A stretch of 64,000 nucleotides of DNA, from positions 32,636-96,635 of the forward strand of contig CDMY01000656.1 in the NCBI GenBank assembly GCA_001179505.1, read 5' to 3'. Source of the DNA: Vitrella brassicaformis. Lineage: Eukaryota; Sar; Vitrellaceae. This document shows, piece by piece, positions 24,401-34,100 of this stretch; position 1 is the first letter of the stretch, and every line of letters starts with the position of its first letter. Under the pieces are notes generated by a model, which saw only the letters and a list, made by a program, of their open reading frames with translations, ran no database searches and had not been told where the DNA came from. The translations under genes were made by a program, and so were the position numbers.

Positions 24401-24652
24401 CTCATTCGCTGGGCGGCGTGTTTGTGTGGCTCATCGACGACGACCGGCACTTTGACGTCTGGAACGAAATGCACAGATTCAGTAAGCCAAGCCAAACGGG
24501 ATACACATGTCTCAATTGGCTTGGCTGTGAGTGCAGTGGTCTCCAAGAAAAAGGAAGGTGCATCTTCCCTGACAGAAGAGGCGTCAGCAGCCCACGAGAC
24601 GGTTCATGTGCACGCTTCTGGTCTGATCCGCCGGCATGCTTTCGGACAGTAG
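21471..24652 (+). CDS. Secreted GH18 chitinase-like glycosidase with N-terminal Cys-rich pair, multi-exon
   Basis: The ATG at 21471 starts a signal peptide (MLALVLILLPFYCLSHD). Two cysteine-rich modules follow (ACYCNEGACANNVCDNC and PCYCTEGACTNQRCDNC, each with a later CYYGWSQWYC or VCFSGWSEQQC element), then a Thr/Pro-rich linker of about 90 residues. The GH18 barrel is spread over later exons: VMAYFGN, WAIYDSMPYSRNFKPFDMEP, VTHVLYAFADLD, LKFIYSVGGWSLSAQFS, DG joined over an intron to LDIDWEYP (the DGxDxDxE catalytic motif, E intact), LNLMTYDIHGSWERTTNFQA, LSLGLPLYGRSWNG, and LGGVFVWLIDDDRHFDVWNE. The last exon ends at TAG 24652 (IRRHAFGQ). GH18 enzymes hydrolyse beta-1,4-GlcNAc polymers. 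All visible catalytic residues are present, so activity is plausible. The Cys modules may bind substrate, but that is inference. Part of the barrel between the VDG and LDIDWEYP exons depends on junctions not verified here. Confidence 0.85.
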
Positions 24653-24890
24653 GACGTACCTATGTGCTTAGGTGCGGTCGGTGAGTGCTCCATCTGTGTG
24701 TCTGGTGTCAGTAGGGCCTTTATTGTTTTTTTAGGCACAGCTGTCATGGATTGGAGTCAGGGGAACAATCCGTGAATGCCCTGTGTGTGTCTCGAGCTCA
24801 TTGGTGGCATGTGTGCGGCGTCTCTGACCGAGAGTCTCAGAGAAGCATCCCACGCAAGGCACACGGCAGGCTTAGATGTTCGTGTCAATT

Positions 24891-25984
24891 TGTCGCTTCA
24901 CTCACGTACGTGTCCTCATCCAATAATATCTGTCCGCCATCCATCCATCCATCCATCAACCCGTTTGCGCCGCTGCGATGCGACCGAGCCGAGCCGAGCT
25001 AGACAAATGTGCACATGACATGCACACGACACGAACAGCGAGTAGGTGCCAGCACGGAAGACAGACCTGGCTATATACACACAAACACACATACTTAGAT
25101 AGACACATCGATAGATAGATAGATATGCCTGAATGGCTATGCAGTGATGAGTGATGAAATGGATGGAATCTCTATAGAGCAATGCACGACAAGACAAAAA
25201 CGGTCAAGGCCTAATGGATGATGGACACCTATAGCCGATACTCCACAACAGCACCCGAAGTCACCTCAACACTTAAAACCGCGCCCCAGACCACCCGCAG
25301 CCCACCGTCCATCCACCGATCAACTCAACTCATCCCTCGTCGTCATCCTCGTTGATCGTGTGAATCTGCTCCACCCACTGGCGCAGGTTAGGAAGCGTGT
25401 CAGAGTGCACCGCATCGCCATTGCAGTAGGGGCATCGGTATTGCGGCAGCGGCAGCGGTTTGTCCTTCTTGCCCCTGGTGCGGTTGCGCTGCTGCACCCG
25501 CGCCACTTTCTGGTCGTGACGGGCCTTGTACTGCTGGTGGCAATGCGCGCACAAACACAGATGCTTGCAGGGGACGAAGCCGAAGGTGGCCGGGCCGTGC
25601 TCGCCGTAACACGCGCAGCACTGGCCGCTTGGCTGAGGCTGAGTGGTGGGTGGGGCAGGGGCAGGGAGAGGGAGAGGGAGAGGGGGTGGAGGAGCCGACG
25701 AGCTGCTGGATGGGGGCTGCTGCGACGACTGCTGGCCACTCATCTGGGCGAGCCTGAAATGGGAAACATACACATCTTGGCATTTGGTTCGTTTGCTGGT
25801 GCCTCTCGGCTGGCTCACTGTTGTCTCATGGCTTGCATCTCGAGCTGCATCTGCAGCATCAAGTGATACATATCGACCTGTCCCTCAGAAGACCTGCAGA
25901 CACACAGCACACACATGATTGACTCCTCCCCTGGCACCTCTCTGTGCCGTCTTCCCCCACTCACCCATTGGCAGCAGACGGGAT
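24891..25984. repeat. Segmental duplication, copy 2 (partner 19777-20873)
   Basis: Direct-orientation partner of the copy at 19777. It includes the intergenic CATC/GATA stretch and the 3' two exons of the complete RING gene. The intact RING gene extends beyond the duplicated edge at 25984, so this is the likely source copy. Confidence 0.85.
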
Positions 25985-27007
25985 GGATGCGCTGTTCGAT
26001 GATGCCGCCGTTGCTGCTGCTTGTGCTGGTGGTGCTGGGGGATGGTACCCTCTGTCCTCATCCTCTTCCCATTCGAATATTGGCGGCGGGGGAGGCACAT
26101 GCATGTCATCGTTATCGTCATTGGCGTCGTCGTCATGGAATGGGTCGGCCGACGAAGACGAGGGCCCCCCAGCAGCGGCAGCAGCAGCGGCAGGGACATC
26201 AGGAGAGCCACGCAAGGGCGATAGCAGTGGGAGAGGGGCGGTTGAGCCAGGCGGGGAGAGAGGAGGGGGAGGATCCGGTGGCAGCGGAGGGATGCCATCG
26301 AGGTCGCTGCTGAATGGGCCATCATGGCTCACGGGGGAGGGACTGCATGCACACCGAAAGACGAATACCGCACTTCATGCGATGCACCTGTCCGCATACT
26401 TTGTCTCACGTACTGGGGATTGGCCGGTGGCTGCGATGACGACGGTGCTGGATCGGCCGACGAAGAAGAAGCAGAGAGACTGCACACAGACAGACAGACA
26501 GACAGATCAAAACGGACGGAACGGTGATCACACCGCACATATGAATGCCCGCCACAACCCATCTCACCTCGGCCACTCGTCTTCGAATGCTTTCTGCTGC
26601 TGCTCCTGCTGGTGGTCGGCCGTGTTGACTGTCTTCAGCTCTTGGGGTGACGGAAGGGTGGAGCAAGGGGGAGGGGAGAGGGGTCGGGGAAGCGGATGCG
26701 GCTCGTCACCAAACAGCGACAGCGACATCAGGCAGCTGCCCGCACCACCACCACCGCTCCCCACGGACACAGGTGGGTGACAGGGGCGCTCCGGGACGGC
26801 AGGTGGGCCGCGAGCCATCGGTCCACTCCCACTGCCATGTGGGGGCTTGGGCGTGATCATCCCCTTGGCGAAGGGAGCCAGCGAACCTTGCCCGAATCGA
26901 GGAGGGGCCGCTGTTTGTTTCTTCTTGGTGCCGGTGTTGGTGCGGTGGTGCTGGTGCTCCGTCGCAGGGACGCATCCAGGGCCATTAAATAACATCCGTC
27001 CGTCCAT
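25330..27007 (-). CDS. RING-finger (C3HC4) protein, probable E3 ubiquitin ligase
   Basis: The likely start is the ATG at 27007 (MDGRMLFNGPGCV), which lies inside a dispersed repeat. Exon 1 is Pro/Gly/Ser-rich and ends QQEQQQKAFEDEWPR. A short exon follows. A third exon is acidic and Ala-rich (SADPFHDDDANDDNDDMHVP). The next gives EGQVDMYHLMLQMQLEMQAM, a Met/Gln-rich helix, and the last LAQMSGQQSSQQPP, a Pro stretch and the RING finger (CCACYGEHGPATFGFVPCKH, LCLCAHCHQQY, YRCPYCNGDAVHS). Ligands run C-x2-C, C-x-H-x2-C-x2-C, C-x2-C. It ends at TGA 25330. RINGs of this position and spacing recruit E2 enzymes. No membrane segment is seen. Exons before the RING are low complexity and probably disordered. 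Confidence 0.75.
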
Positions 27008-27081
27008 CAAATTAGTGTGACTGCGTTGATGACACTAGCTACCCACAAAAACGTGTGGCACACACGCACACACACATGGAC
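26961..27081 (+). repeat. Dispersed repeat with core CCAGGGCCATTAAATA, copy 2
   Basis: The core at 26977-26992 is followed by CATCCGTCCGTCC, then GTGACTGCGTTGATGACAC and TAGCTACCCACAAAAACGTG, shared with 28015-28118 and 30697-30798. On the opposite strand it supplies the start codon and first codons of the RING gene. Confidence 0.8.
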
Positions 27082-27589
27082 TGGTTCTTGTCTATCAGTC
27101 GTATGTATGGACAAGGGTCATCCTACGGTCAAAAATGGCAAAATGGTGACATTTTTGTTCGGCTGCGTAGCGTCGTCAGTTTTGCTGACCTGCCCCTCTC
27201 TCTTGGCACCAGTGTAGCCCACTCAAGGGTGCATTTGATGCGTTTGTTGGATGGGCCGGGCCATGCACACAGAGCGAAAGACGGGCCTGCAGAGATGACA
27301 CTCACACACACAGGGGAGGGAGGGGGTCATTAACAGAAGAGCTTCAGAGAGCACCGCTCGACGGCTGTGCGTACCCAGTCGGATGCCGCGGTCAATCTGA
27401 GGCCCGGGAATCTCCCCTGACGCACTCATGGCTGCGGTGCACATGGGTCACAACACCCCACGCACAGAACTCGTGATGTCTGGGAGTGCACACCAAGGCA
27501 CCGTTCGCAGAGGCCAATGGGCGCATAGCAGAGCCCTCAGCAAGGGAAATCCTCTGACCGCCTAAGGAGCCTCCGCGTCTTGGCGCAAC
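27082..27589. other. Intergenic
   Basis: No gene is supported on either strand. Frames are short and of mixed composition. Confidence 0.4.
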
Positions 27590-27832
27590 ACGCCCATCTC
27601 GAGCTGCACACACAGACAGACACAGACAAAGAGAGAGATGCCAGCTTATGTGATCTTCTGGCTGCTCCTGGCTGCGTGTGTGGCCTTCCTGAGAGCCTCT
27701 CTGCTGCTGATCTGCGCGTTTGGGGCGTGTGCATCTTCCCTTCGCGCACTCTAAGCTCGCATCCGCTGCGATCGCTGCGGCGAGGCTTTTTCCCATTGCA
27801 GGGGGGCGGGGCGGCGGCTGAGGTGCTCATCT

Positions 27833-27856
27833 AAACCCTAATTATGCGTAGGGTTT
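27833..27856. repeat. Telomere-type inverted repeat (AAACCCTA / TAGGGTTT), unit A
   Basis: AAACCCTA at 27833-27840 is mirrored by TAGGGTTT at 27849-27856 with an 8-base spacer (attatgcg). The arms match the TTTAGGG telomere unit of plants and many algae. A second copy lies at 30434-30457 in unit B. Confidence 0.75.
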
Positions 27857-27960
27857 GCGAAATTCGTGAATGCGCGTGTGCAGCAGCACATGGCACGCAT
27901 ACCCACACACAGGTTTATCGTAGAGAGAAACAGCCGTCTGTGTGTGTGTGCGTGTGTGTG

Positions 27961-28120
27961 TGCTGGTCCGTGTCCATGGTGCAGTGACGCGATCGACCGA
28001 CCGACCGACGCATCCAGGGCCATTAAATAACATCCGTCCGTCCTTCAAATTAGGGTGACTGCGTTGATGACACTAGCTACCCACAAAAACGTGTGGCACA
28101 CACGCACACACACATGGACT
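27961..28120 (+). repeat. Dispersed repeat with core CCAGGGCCATTAAATA, copy 3
   Basis: Full-length version beginning TGCTGGTCCGTGTCCATGG, through CGACCGACCGACCG, the core and TAGCTACCCACAAAAACGTG, up to CACACATGGACT. It is part of duplication unit A. Confidence 0.85.
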
Positions 28121-28510
28121 TAAGACGCACACACACACACGAAGCGCATGAAGGACAAAACGCCCTAGCATGCAAGAGAGCGGGTGGATGCAGGCCGATC
28201 TATAGAGAGAGAGAGAGGGGGGGCTGTGTCTCTCCATGTCTCGATGGATGGATGGATGGATGGATAAAGGGAGCACGCGCACGCATGCACAATGGGACAC
28301 ACGAAGGCACGACACGAAGCGATATCGATATGTACATACGACGGTGTGAAGACCAATCAATTGCCCGATGCAGCGGTGGTAGGTACCAAAAGGACTACAG
28401 CTACACACACAGCGACGTTATCTCTTTACACACACACATACACGAAGGAAGCGCACGCGCGACAACGAAGGAGACACCACCAATGCGACGCATGCCGCCC
28501 ACACACACTA

Positions 28511-29880
28511 TCAGGCTCCCATAAGGGCCTTCCGCACACCGACATACGATGAGCCACTCAGCAGCAGAGACCGGTGGCTGCGCTGGCCCTTGTCGAGCCA
28601 TGACACTGACACGCCTGCCATCGTCACTGTGGTGCAGTTGGGCTCCTCAAGACAGATGCGCGTCAGCAGCATGGACACCTCCACCTGATCGATGACACAC
28701 ACACAGGGGGATGAGGGAAGGTTTGCTGCGATGCGCGACTGGCGTGCCCAGGTGGTATCTACCTGCTCTTGGAATGCCAGTTCGTTCCTGCCATGCAGCC
28801 GCCGGCAGGCGACGGACTTGCCGCATGAGACCTCCAGCTGCGTCATGTGGACCTCCATGCCTAACCGTCCGATGCGACGGACCTGGCGTGACACACCTGA
28901 TGGACCCCCCCCCCAACACACACACATGGCGAGAGAGGGTCTCTGTGTGGCGGTAAAGAGCTTACTGTCGAAGTCTGTGCCGTGAAGGGCGACGCGCATC
29001 TGCATGGCCACTCCATTGACCGGCGCGCCTTTCTCCTTCAGGAACCGCAGATACTGATACATCGCCTCTCCCTTCCCCTGCACACACACACATACACACA
29101 CATACACGGAAAGGTGTATGTTCCTCTCATTCCCCTCACCCCTTTGCTTGATTCGATGTGGTGGTCGCTGATCATGAGCCGTATGGGCGCGTTGCCGGCG
29201 GCCTCACGCGCCGCCTTGAAGGCCCTCTCCACCCACCCTGACGGGCCGTAAAGAACCGGGGAATTCTGTGGGTCCTTCTGCACATTGGAGAGCACTGCAC
29301 ACACACAAGGAGGGAGGGGAGTCCACATACACATATACTTCGTTGATCCCGGCATTCATTCGGGCGTACCGTCAGCAGCGACATCCATCTGTATGACATG
29401 GGGCATCGCGTCAGCGTCAGTATAGCGCCCCACCACCTCTCTCACATGCGTCAAGAGCGCCGCCTCACGCCGATGATGGTCCTTGCTGGCCCACCCCGGC
29501 ACCCCTCGCCCCCACGTCACCAGAGGCATGCGCATCTTGAGGCCGAGTTCGGTGGACAGATCGGCCATTCGGTCGCAGAGGGAGAAGTCGAAGACGCCTT
29601 GCTGTGGCTGCAGGACGCCCATTGTGCCTGACAGAGAGACAGACGGATGCTTTGGTGTGGGGGTGATTGTCCGTCTGTGTGTGCACATTGTGCAGATGTC
29701 GGCAGCAGGTTCGATTCTTCTGCCTGTGTCTGCAGGTAGGTGGGGTCTGTGAGCTGCCGTGGTGAGGTGACGGCAAAGCCCACATACATCCTCCGCCCAT
29801 CGGCCAATGCGCGAACGCACACACACACACACACACACAGTAGATGCACGTTTGCGCGCCGCACAGACACACACACTGGC
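28511..29880 (-). pseudogene. Truncated GH10-like copy (duplicate of the C-terminus of the 31189-36320 gene)
   Basis: Exons read, in order: MYVGFAVTSPRQLTDPTY, VFDFSLCDRMADLSTELGLK, MRMPLVTWGRGVPGW, HVIQMDVAADGTPE, WVERAFKAAREAAGNAPIRL, MISDHHIESSKG, GAPVNGVAMQMRVALHGTDF, GMEVHMTQLEVSCGKS and SWLDKGQRSHRSLLLSGSSY, ending KALMGA at 28511. This is the GH10 xylanase fold pattern, but both catalytic glutamate positions are changed (MDVAAD for WDVVNE, TQLE for TELD). The upstream signal peptide, expansin-like and Cys-rich exons of the partner gene are absent. The acceptor used in the partner (GTGTGCAG then GCGGCGTTCGC) is missing here, because the TG run passes directly into CGTTCGC. A short protein from the ATG at MYVGFAV is possible but would lack a secretion signal. 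Confidence 0.7.
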
Positions 29881-29989
29881 ATGCAGACTGGGGGCGGCAC
29901 TGAGTGAGAGAAAGACGCCTACAGAACAAAGGTGCAGGCGAGAAGCTGAGTGCGTGTGTTCCAAGATAATGTGACAATGGGCTATCAAG

Positions 29990-30189
29990 CCTTACCAAGC
30001 AGAGGGAATGAGGTTGTGTGTGCGGGTCATGAGGGGAATCCCAAGTTGGTCAAAAGGTATCCCACCTCGGGAATGACGAAGTAAAGACCATATAGGTCGG
30101 TCTTCATCGCAATCGCATCTCCATCACCAGCATACAAAAAGTCTGCTACAGGCCCTTGACGTCCTTGCCGATTCCTTGAGGTCCTTCAT
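29990..30189. other. Spacer between duplication units
   Basis: About 200 bases unique to this position, with no gene. It contains ccaagttggtcaaaaggtat and is less rich in repeats than its surroundings. Confidence 0.4.
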
Positions 30190-30433
30190 CCTTTTCCTGA
30201 GCCGACAAGCGCACAGACAGAGAGAGATGTCAGCTGGAGGGCCTTGTGGCTGCTCCTCGCTTCATGTGTGGCCTCTCTATGTGTGAGCCTCTCTGGTGCC
30301 CTTTGTGTTTTGGGAAAGGCATGTGCCGTTAGCGACCCCTAGCACCACTCAAGCTCGCAACTGTAAACGCTCTCTGATTTTGAGGGCTTTTTCCCATCGC
30401 AGGGGGTCGGAGCGGCGGCTGAGGTGCTCATCT

Positions 30434-30457
30434 AAACCCTAATTATGCGTAGGGTTT
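30434..30457. repeat. Telomere-type inverted repeat, unit B
   Basis: AAACCCTA at 30434-30441 and TAGGGTTT at 30450-30457, with the same spacer as in unit A. Confidence 0.75.
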
Positions 30458-30640
30458 GCGAAATTCGTGAATGCGCGTGTGCAGGATTGCGCAGGACTCA
30501 AGAAGGCGCCTTCCCACACACGGATGTGCGCAGGGGTGGGCTGTGTGTGCAGAGAGGGAGGGAGGGGGCGTGCTCTGTCCCTCTCTCTCTCTCTCTCTCT
30601 CTCTTTCTGTGTGTGTGTGTGTGCGTGTGTGTGTTTGTGT

Positions 30641-30800
30641 GTGCTGGTCCGTGTCCATGGTGAAGTGACGCGACCGACCGACCGGCGGAAGCATCCAGGG
30701 CCATTAAATAACATCCGTCCGTCCTTCAAATTAGGGTGACTGCGTTGATGACACTAGCTACCCACAAAAACGTGTGGCACACACGCACACACACATGGAC
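30641..30800 (+). repeat. Dispersed repeat with core CCAGGGCCATTAAATA, copy 4
   Basis: Near-identical to the copy at 27961-28120 because it lies in duplication unit B. Confidence 0.85.
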
Positions 30801-31188
30801 TAAAGACACACACGCGCACACACGAAGCGGATGAAGGACAAAACGCCCTAACCTGCAAGAGAGCGGGTGAATGCAGGCCGATCTATAGAGAGAGAGGGAG
30901 AGAGGGGATGTGTCCCTCCATGTCTCGATGGATGGATGGATGGATAAAGGGAGCACGCGCACGCATGCACAATGGGACACACGAAGGCACGACACGAAGC
31001 GATATCGATATCTACAGACGACGGTGTGAAGACCAATCAATTGCCCGATGCAGCGGTGGTAGGTACCAAAAGGACTACAGCTACACACACGGCGATGTTT
31101 TCTCTACACACACACATACACGAAGGAAGCGCACGCGCGACAACGAAGGAGACAACACCAATGCGACGCATGAGCCCCACACACACTA

Positions 31189-34100
31189 TCAGGCTCCCAT
31201 GAGGGCCTTCCGCACACCGACATACGATGAGCCACTCAGCAGCAGAGACCGGTGGCTGCGCTGGCCCTTGTCGAGCCATGACACTGACACGCCTCCCATC
31301 GTCACTGTGGTGCAGTTGGGCTCCTCAAGACAGATGCGCGTCAGCAGCATGGACACCTCCACCTGATCGATGACACACACACAGGGGGATGAGGGAAGGT
31401 TTGCTGCGATGCGCGACTGGCGTGCCCAGGTGGTACCTACCTGCTCTTGGAAGGCCAGCTCGTTCCTGCCATGCAGCTGCCGGCATGTGGCCGACTTGCC
31501 GCATGAGACCTCCAGCTGCGTCATGTGGACCTCCATGCCTAACCGTCCGATGCGACGGACCTGGCGTGACACACCTGATGGATCACACACACACAGATGG
31601 CGAGAGAAGGTCTCTGTGCGGCGGTTGAGAGCTTACTGTCGAAGTCTGTGCCGTGAAGGGCGACGCGCATCTGCATGGCCACTCCATTGACCGGCGCGCC
31701 TTTCTCCTTCAGGAACCGCAGATACTGATACATCGCCTCTCCCTTCCCCTGCACACACACACACACACACGGAAAGGTGTATGTTCCTCTCATTCCCCTC
31801 ACCCCTTTGCTTGATTCGATGTGGTGGTCGCTGATCATGAGCCGTATGGGCGCGTTGCCGGCGGCCTCACGCGCCGCCTTGAAGGCCCTCTCCACCCACC
31901 CTGACGGGCCGTGGAGAACCGGGGAATTCTGTGGGTCCTTCTGCACATTGGAGAGCACTGCACACACACAAGGAGGGAGGGGAGTCCACATACACATATA
32001 CTTCGTTGATTCCGGCATTCACTCGGGCGTACCGTCAGCAGCGACATCCATCTGTATGACATGGGGCATCGCGTCAGCGTCAGCATAGCGCCCCACCACC
32101 TCTCTCACATGCGTCAAGAGCGCCGCCTCACGCCGATGATGGTCCTTGCTGGCCCACCCCAGCACGCCTCGCCCCCACGTCACCAGAGGCATGCGCATCT
32201 TGAGGCTGAGTTCGGTGGACAGATCGGCCATTCGGTCGCAGAGGGAGAAGTCGAAGACGCCTTGCTGTGGCTGCAGGACGCCCATTGTGCCTGACAGAGA
32301 GACAGACGGATGCTTTGGTGTGGGGGCAATTGTCCGTCTGTGTGTGCACATTGTGCAGATGTCGGCAGCAGGTTCGATTCTTCTGCCAGTGTCTGCACAT
32401 AGGTGGGGTCTGTGAGCTGCCGTGGTGAGGTGACGGCAAAGCCCACATACATCCTCCGCCCACCGGCCAATGCGCGAACGCCGCCTGCACACACACACAC
32501 ACACACACCATAACACGCAATTCGCGCAGACATCCGCAGGCGCCCCCTTTCAGCCACTCACCATCGAGCGACGCACTTGCAGCACTGAAATGCGCCTTGA
32601 GATCCGGCGTGATGGTCTCAACCTGATGGACCTGCTGACTCCGAGCACTCAGCCGACCCCTTGTGTGTGTCGCCATCACTGTCACTATGTCCGACTCGAG
32701 AAGAAAGGGCTCCACCAGCGCGCATGGCGCGTGTCGCGTGTCGGCACACGACGGGCCCACCGACCGAATGTGCCACGGGCAGCACAGCTCCCTCATCTCC
32801 TCATCCCCACTCTCACAGGCCTCCCCCTCAGCGTCATCACGCGCGCCACATATGCTCGCGGAGCAGGCCGACCACTCCTTGTTGAACACGCCGTTGGCGA
32901 TCTCGGTGCAGTAGGCTTGGGGGTCGACTGTGAAGCGGCAGGGCAGCTCTGACGCTGAGCCGTCCGGTGCACACGCGGGCAGCATCTCATAGTCGGGGCA
33001 GCAGAGTTCCGGGGTGGTGGGTGAGCATTGGTCGGCGTCCGCGCCGCAGTTGTCGCACGACTTGGGGCAGCAAACTTGGTGCGTCACGTCGAACTTCCCA
33101 CCCAGCTGCTGCGCACACACGGCTGCAGGGAACAGGGGAAGTGGAAAGAGAGAGCGACATGTGTGTCAGTGGAATCGACTCTCGACTTACCGGCGTTGGA
33201 TATCTCTTCCATCGGTGTGGCAGCGATGCTCGCAGTTGTGACGGGCCTGTTCCTGCCACTCGCCCGGTGGGTCTCCATCATGGTGACGCTCTCGTCATCC
33301 ACAGCACACGGGGCAACCTCTAACTTGGAGCAGTAGAGATCACTTCCAGCCGCCCTGATCTCCTTGCTGCAGCACTTGTCCGGACGGCTGTCTGCGCGCA
33401 GCGAGCAGCCCTCCCCGCCGCACTCTTCGCATTCGATGGGGCAGCAGACCTCTCTCGCTTCGTTGAATACCCCGCCTATGTAGTCCTCGCACACGCGTCG
33501 CTTCGTCCATCGGTCCTTGATGGACATATCGGGCCGCTCCGTCAACACACACGGAAGCGCGGGGGTCCCATTTCCGTTGCTGCCGCTGCTGCATGCGGCC
33601 ATTGCGGCCATTGCGGTTGTTGTCTCGTTCGTAGAGCAGTCGATGCTGCCGAGCGCGCCTCTCTTGCAGCAGACACCGGTGTCACGGTCGTAGCTGCCGT
33701 CCAGATGCCGCCTGCATAGCACCTCCCTCTCATAGACAGGTGCCACATCCGCCTTGACAGAGAAGAAGGTAGCTGCGGTGACCAGACATGGGGGCTCGTG
33801 GTCTATGTCGCAGGAAGAGGCGTTGCTGGCGTGTATGCCCGTGGAACAGCACACTGCTGTTCCGCCTGGCAGGCTCCCGCAGTCCATGCCGCCACACTGG
33901 CCACAGTCAGAGGGGCAGCACGCGTCCTCGCCATCCGACAAACCCCCAAGCTTGTGCTGACAGATCTCCCTGCAGACAGAGAGAGGGAGACAATTGCACA
34001 GGGGGCACATTAGGCACGTGCACTGACTTCACGTACCAGGCACTCTCCGCAAAGGCGTCTTTGGACGCCTCGTCCATCCGGCACGGCACAGCAGACGCAT

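Larger units (their letters stand above)
27590..29815. repeat. Tandem segmental duplication, unit A
   Basis: Unit A matches unit B (30190-32480) in direct orientation, about 2.6 kb apart. The first 200 bp are diverged (shared acagacagag, agagatg, gctgctcctgg and tttttcccat elements). From the telomere-like palindrome onward the two are nearly identical through the dispersed repeat and the whole GH10-like coding region. Homology stops where unit B continues into the cysteine-rich exons. Confidence 0.85.
30190..32480. repeat. Tandem segmental duplication, unit B
   Basis: Direct-repeat partner of 27590-29815. It holds the second dispersed-repeat copy (30641-30800), the second telomere-type palindrome (30434-30457) and the GH10-like exons of the intact modular gene. 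Confidence 0.85.

Noticed and set aside
28150-28480. Peptide-coding frames in the repeats upstream of both GH10-like copies
   Set aside because: They repeat only because the DNA is duplicated, and their content is simple-sequence translation.
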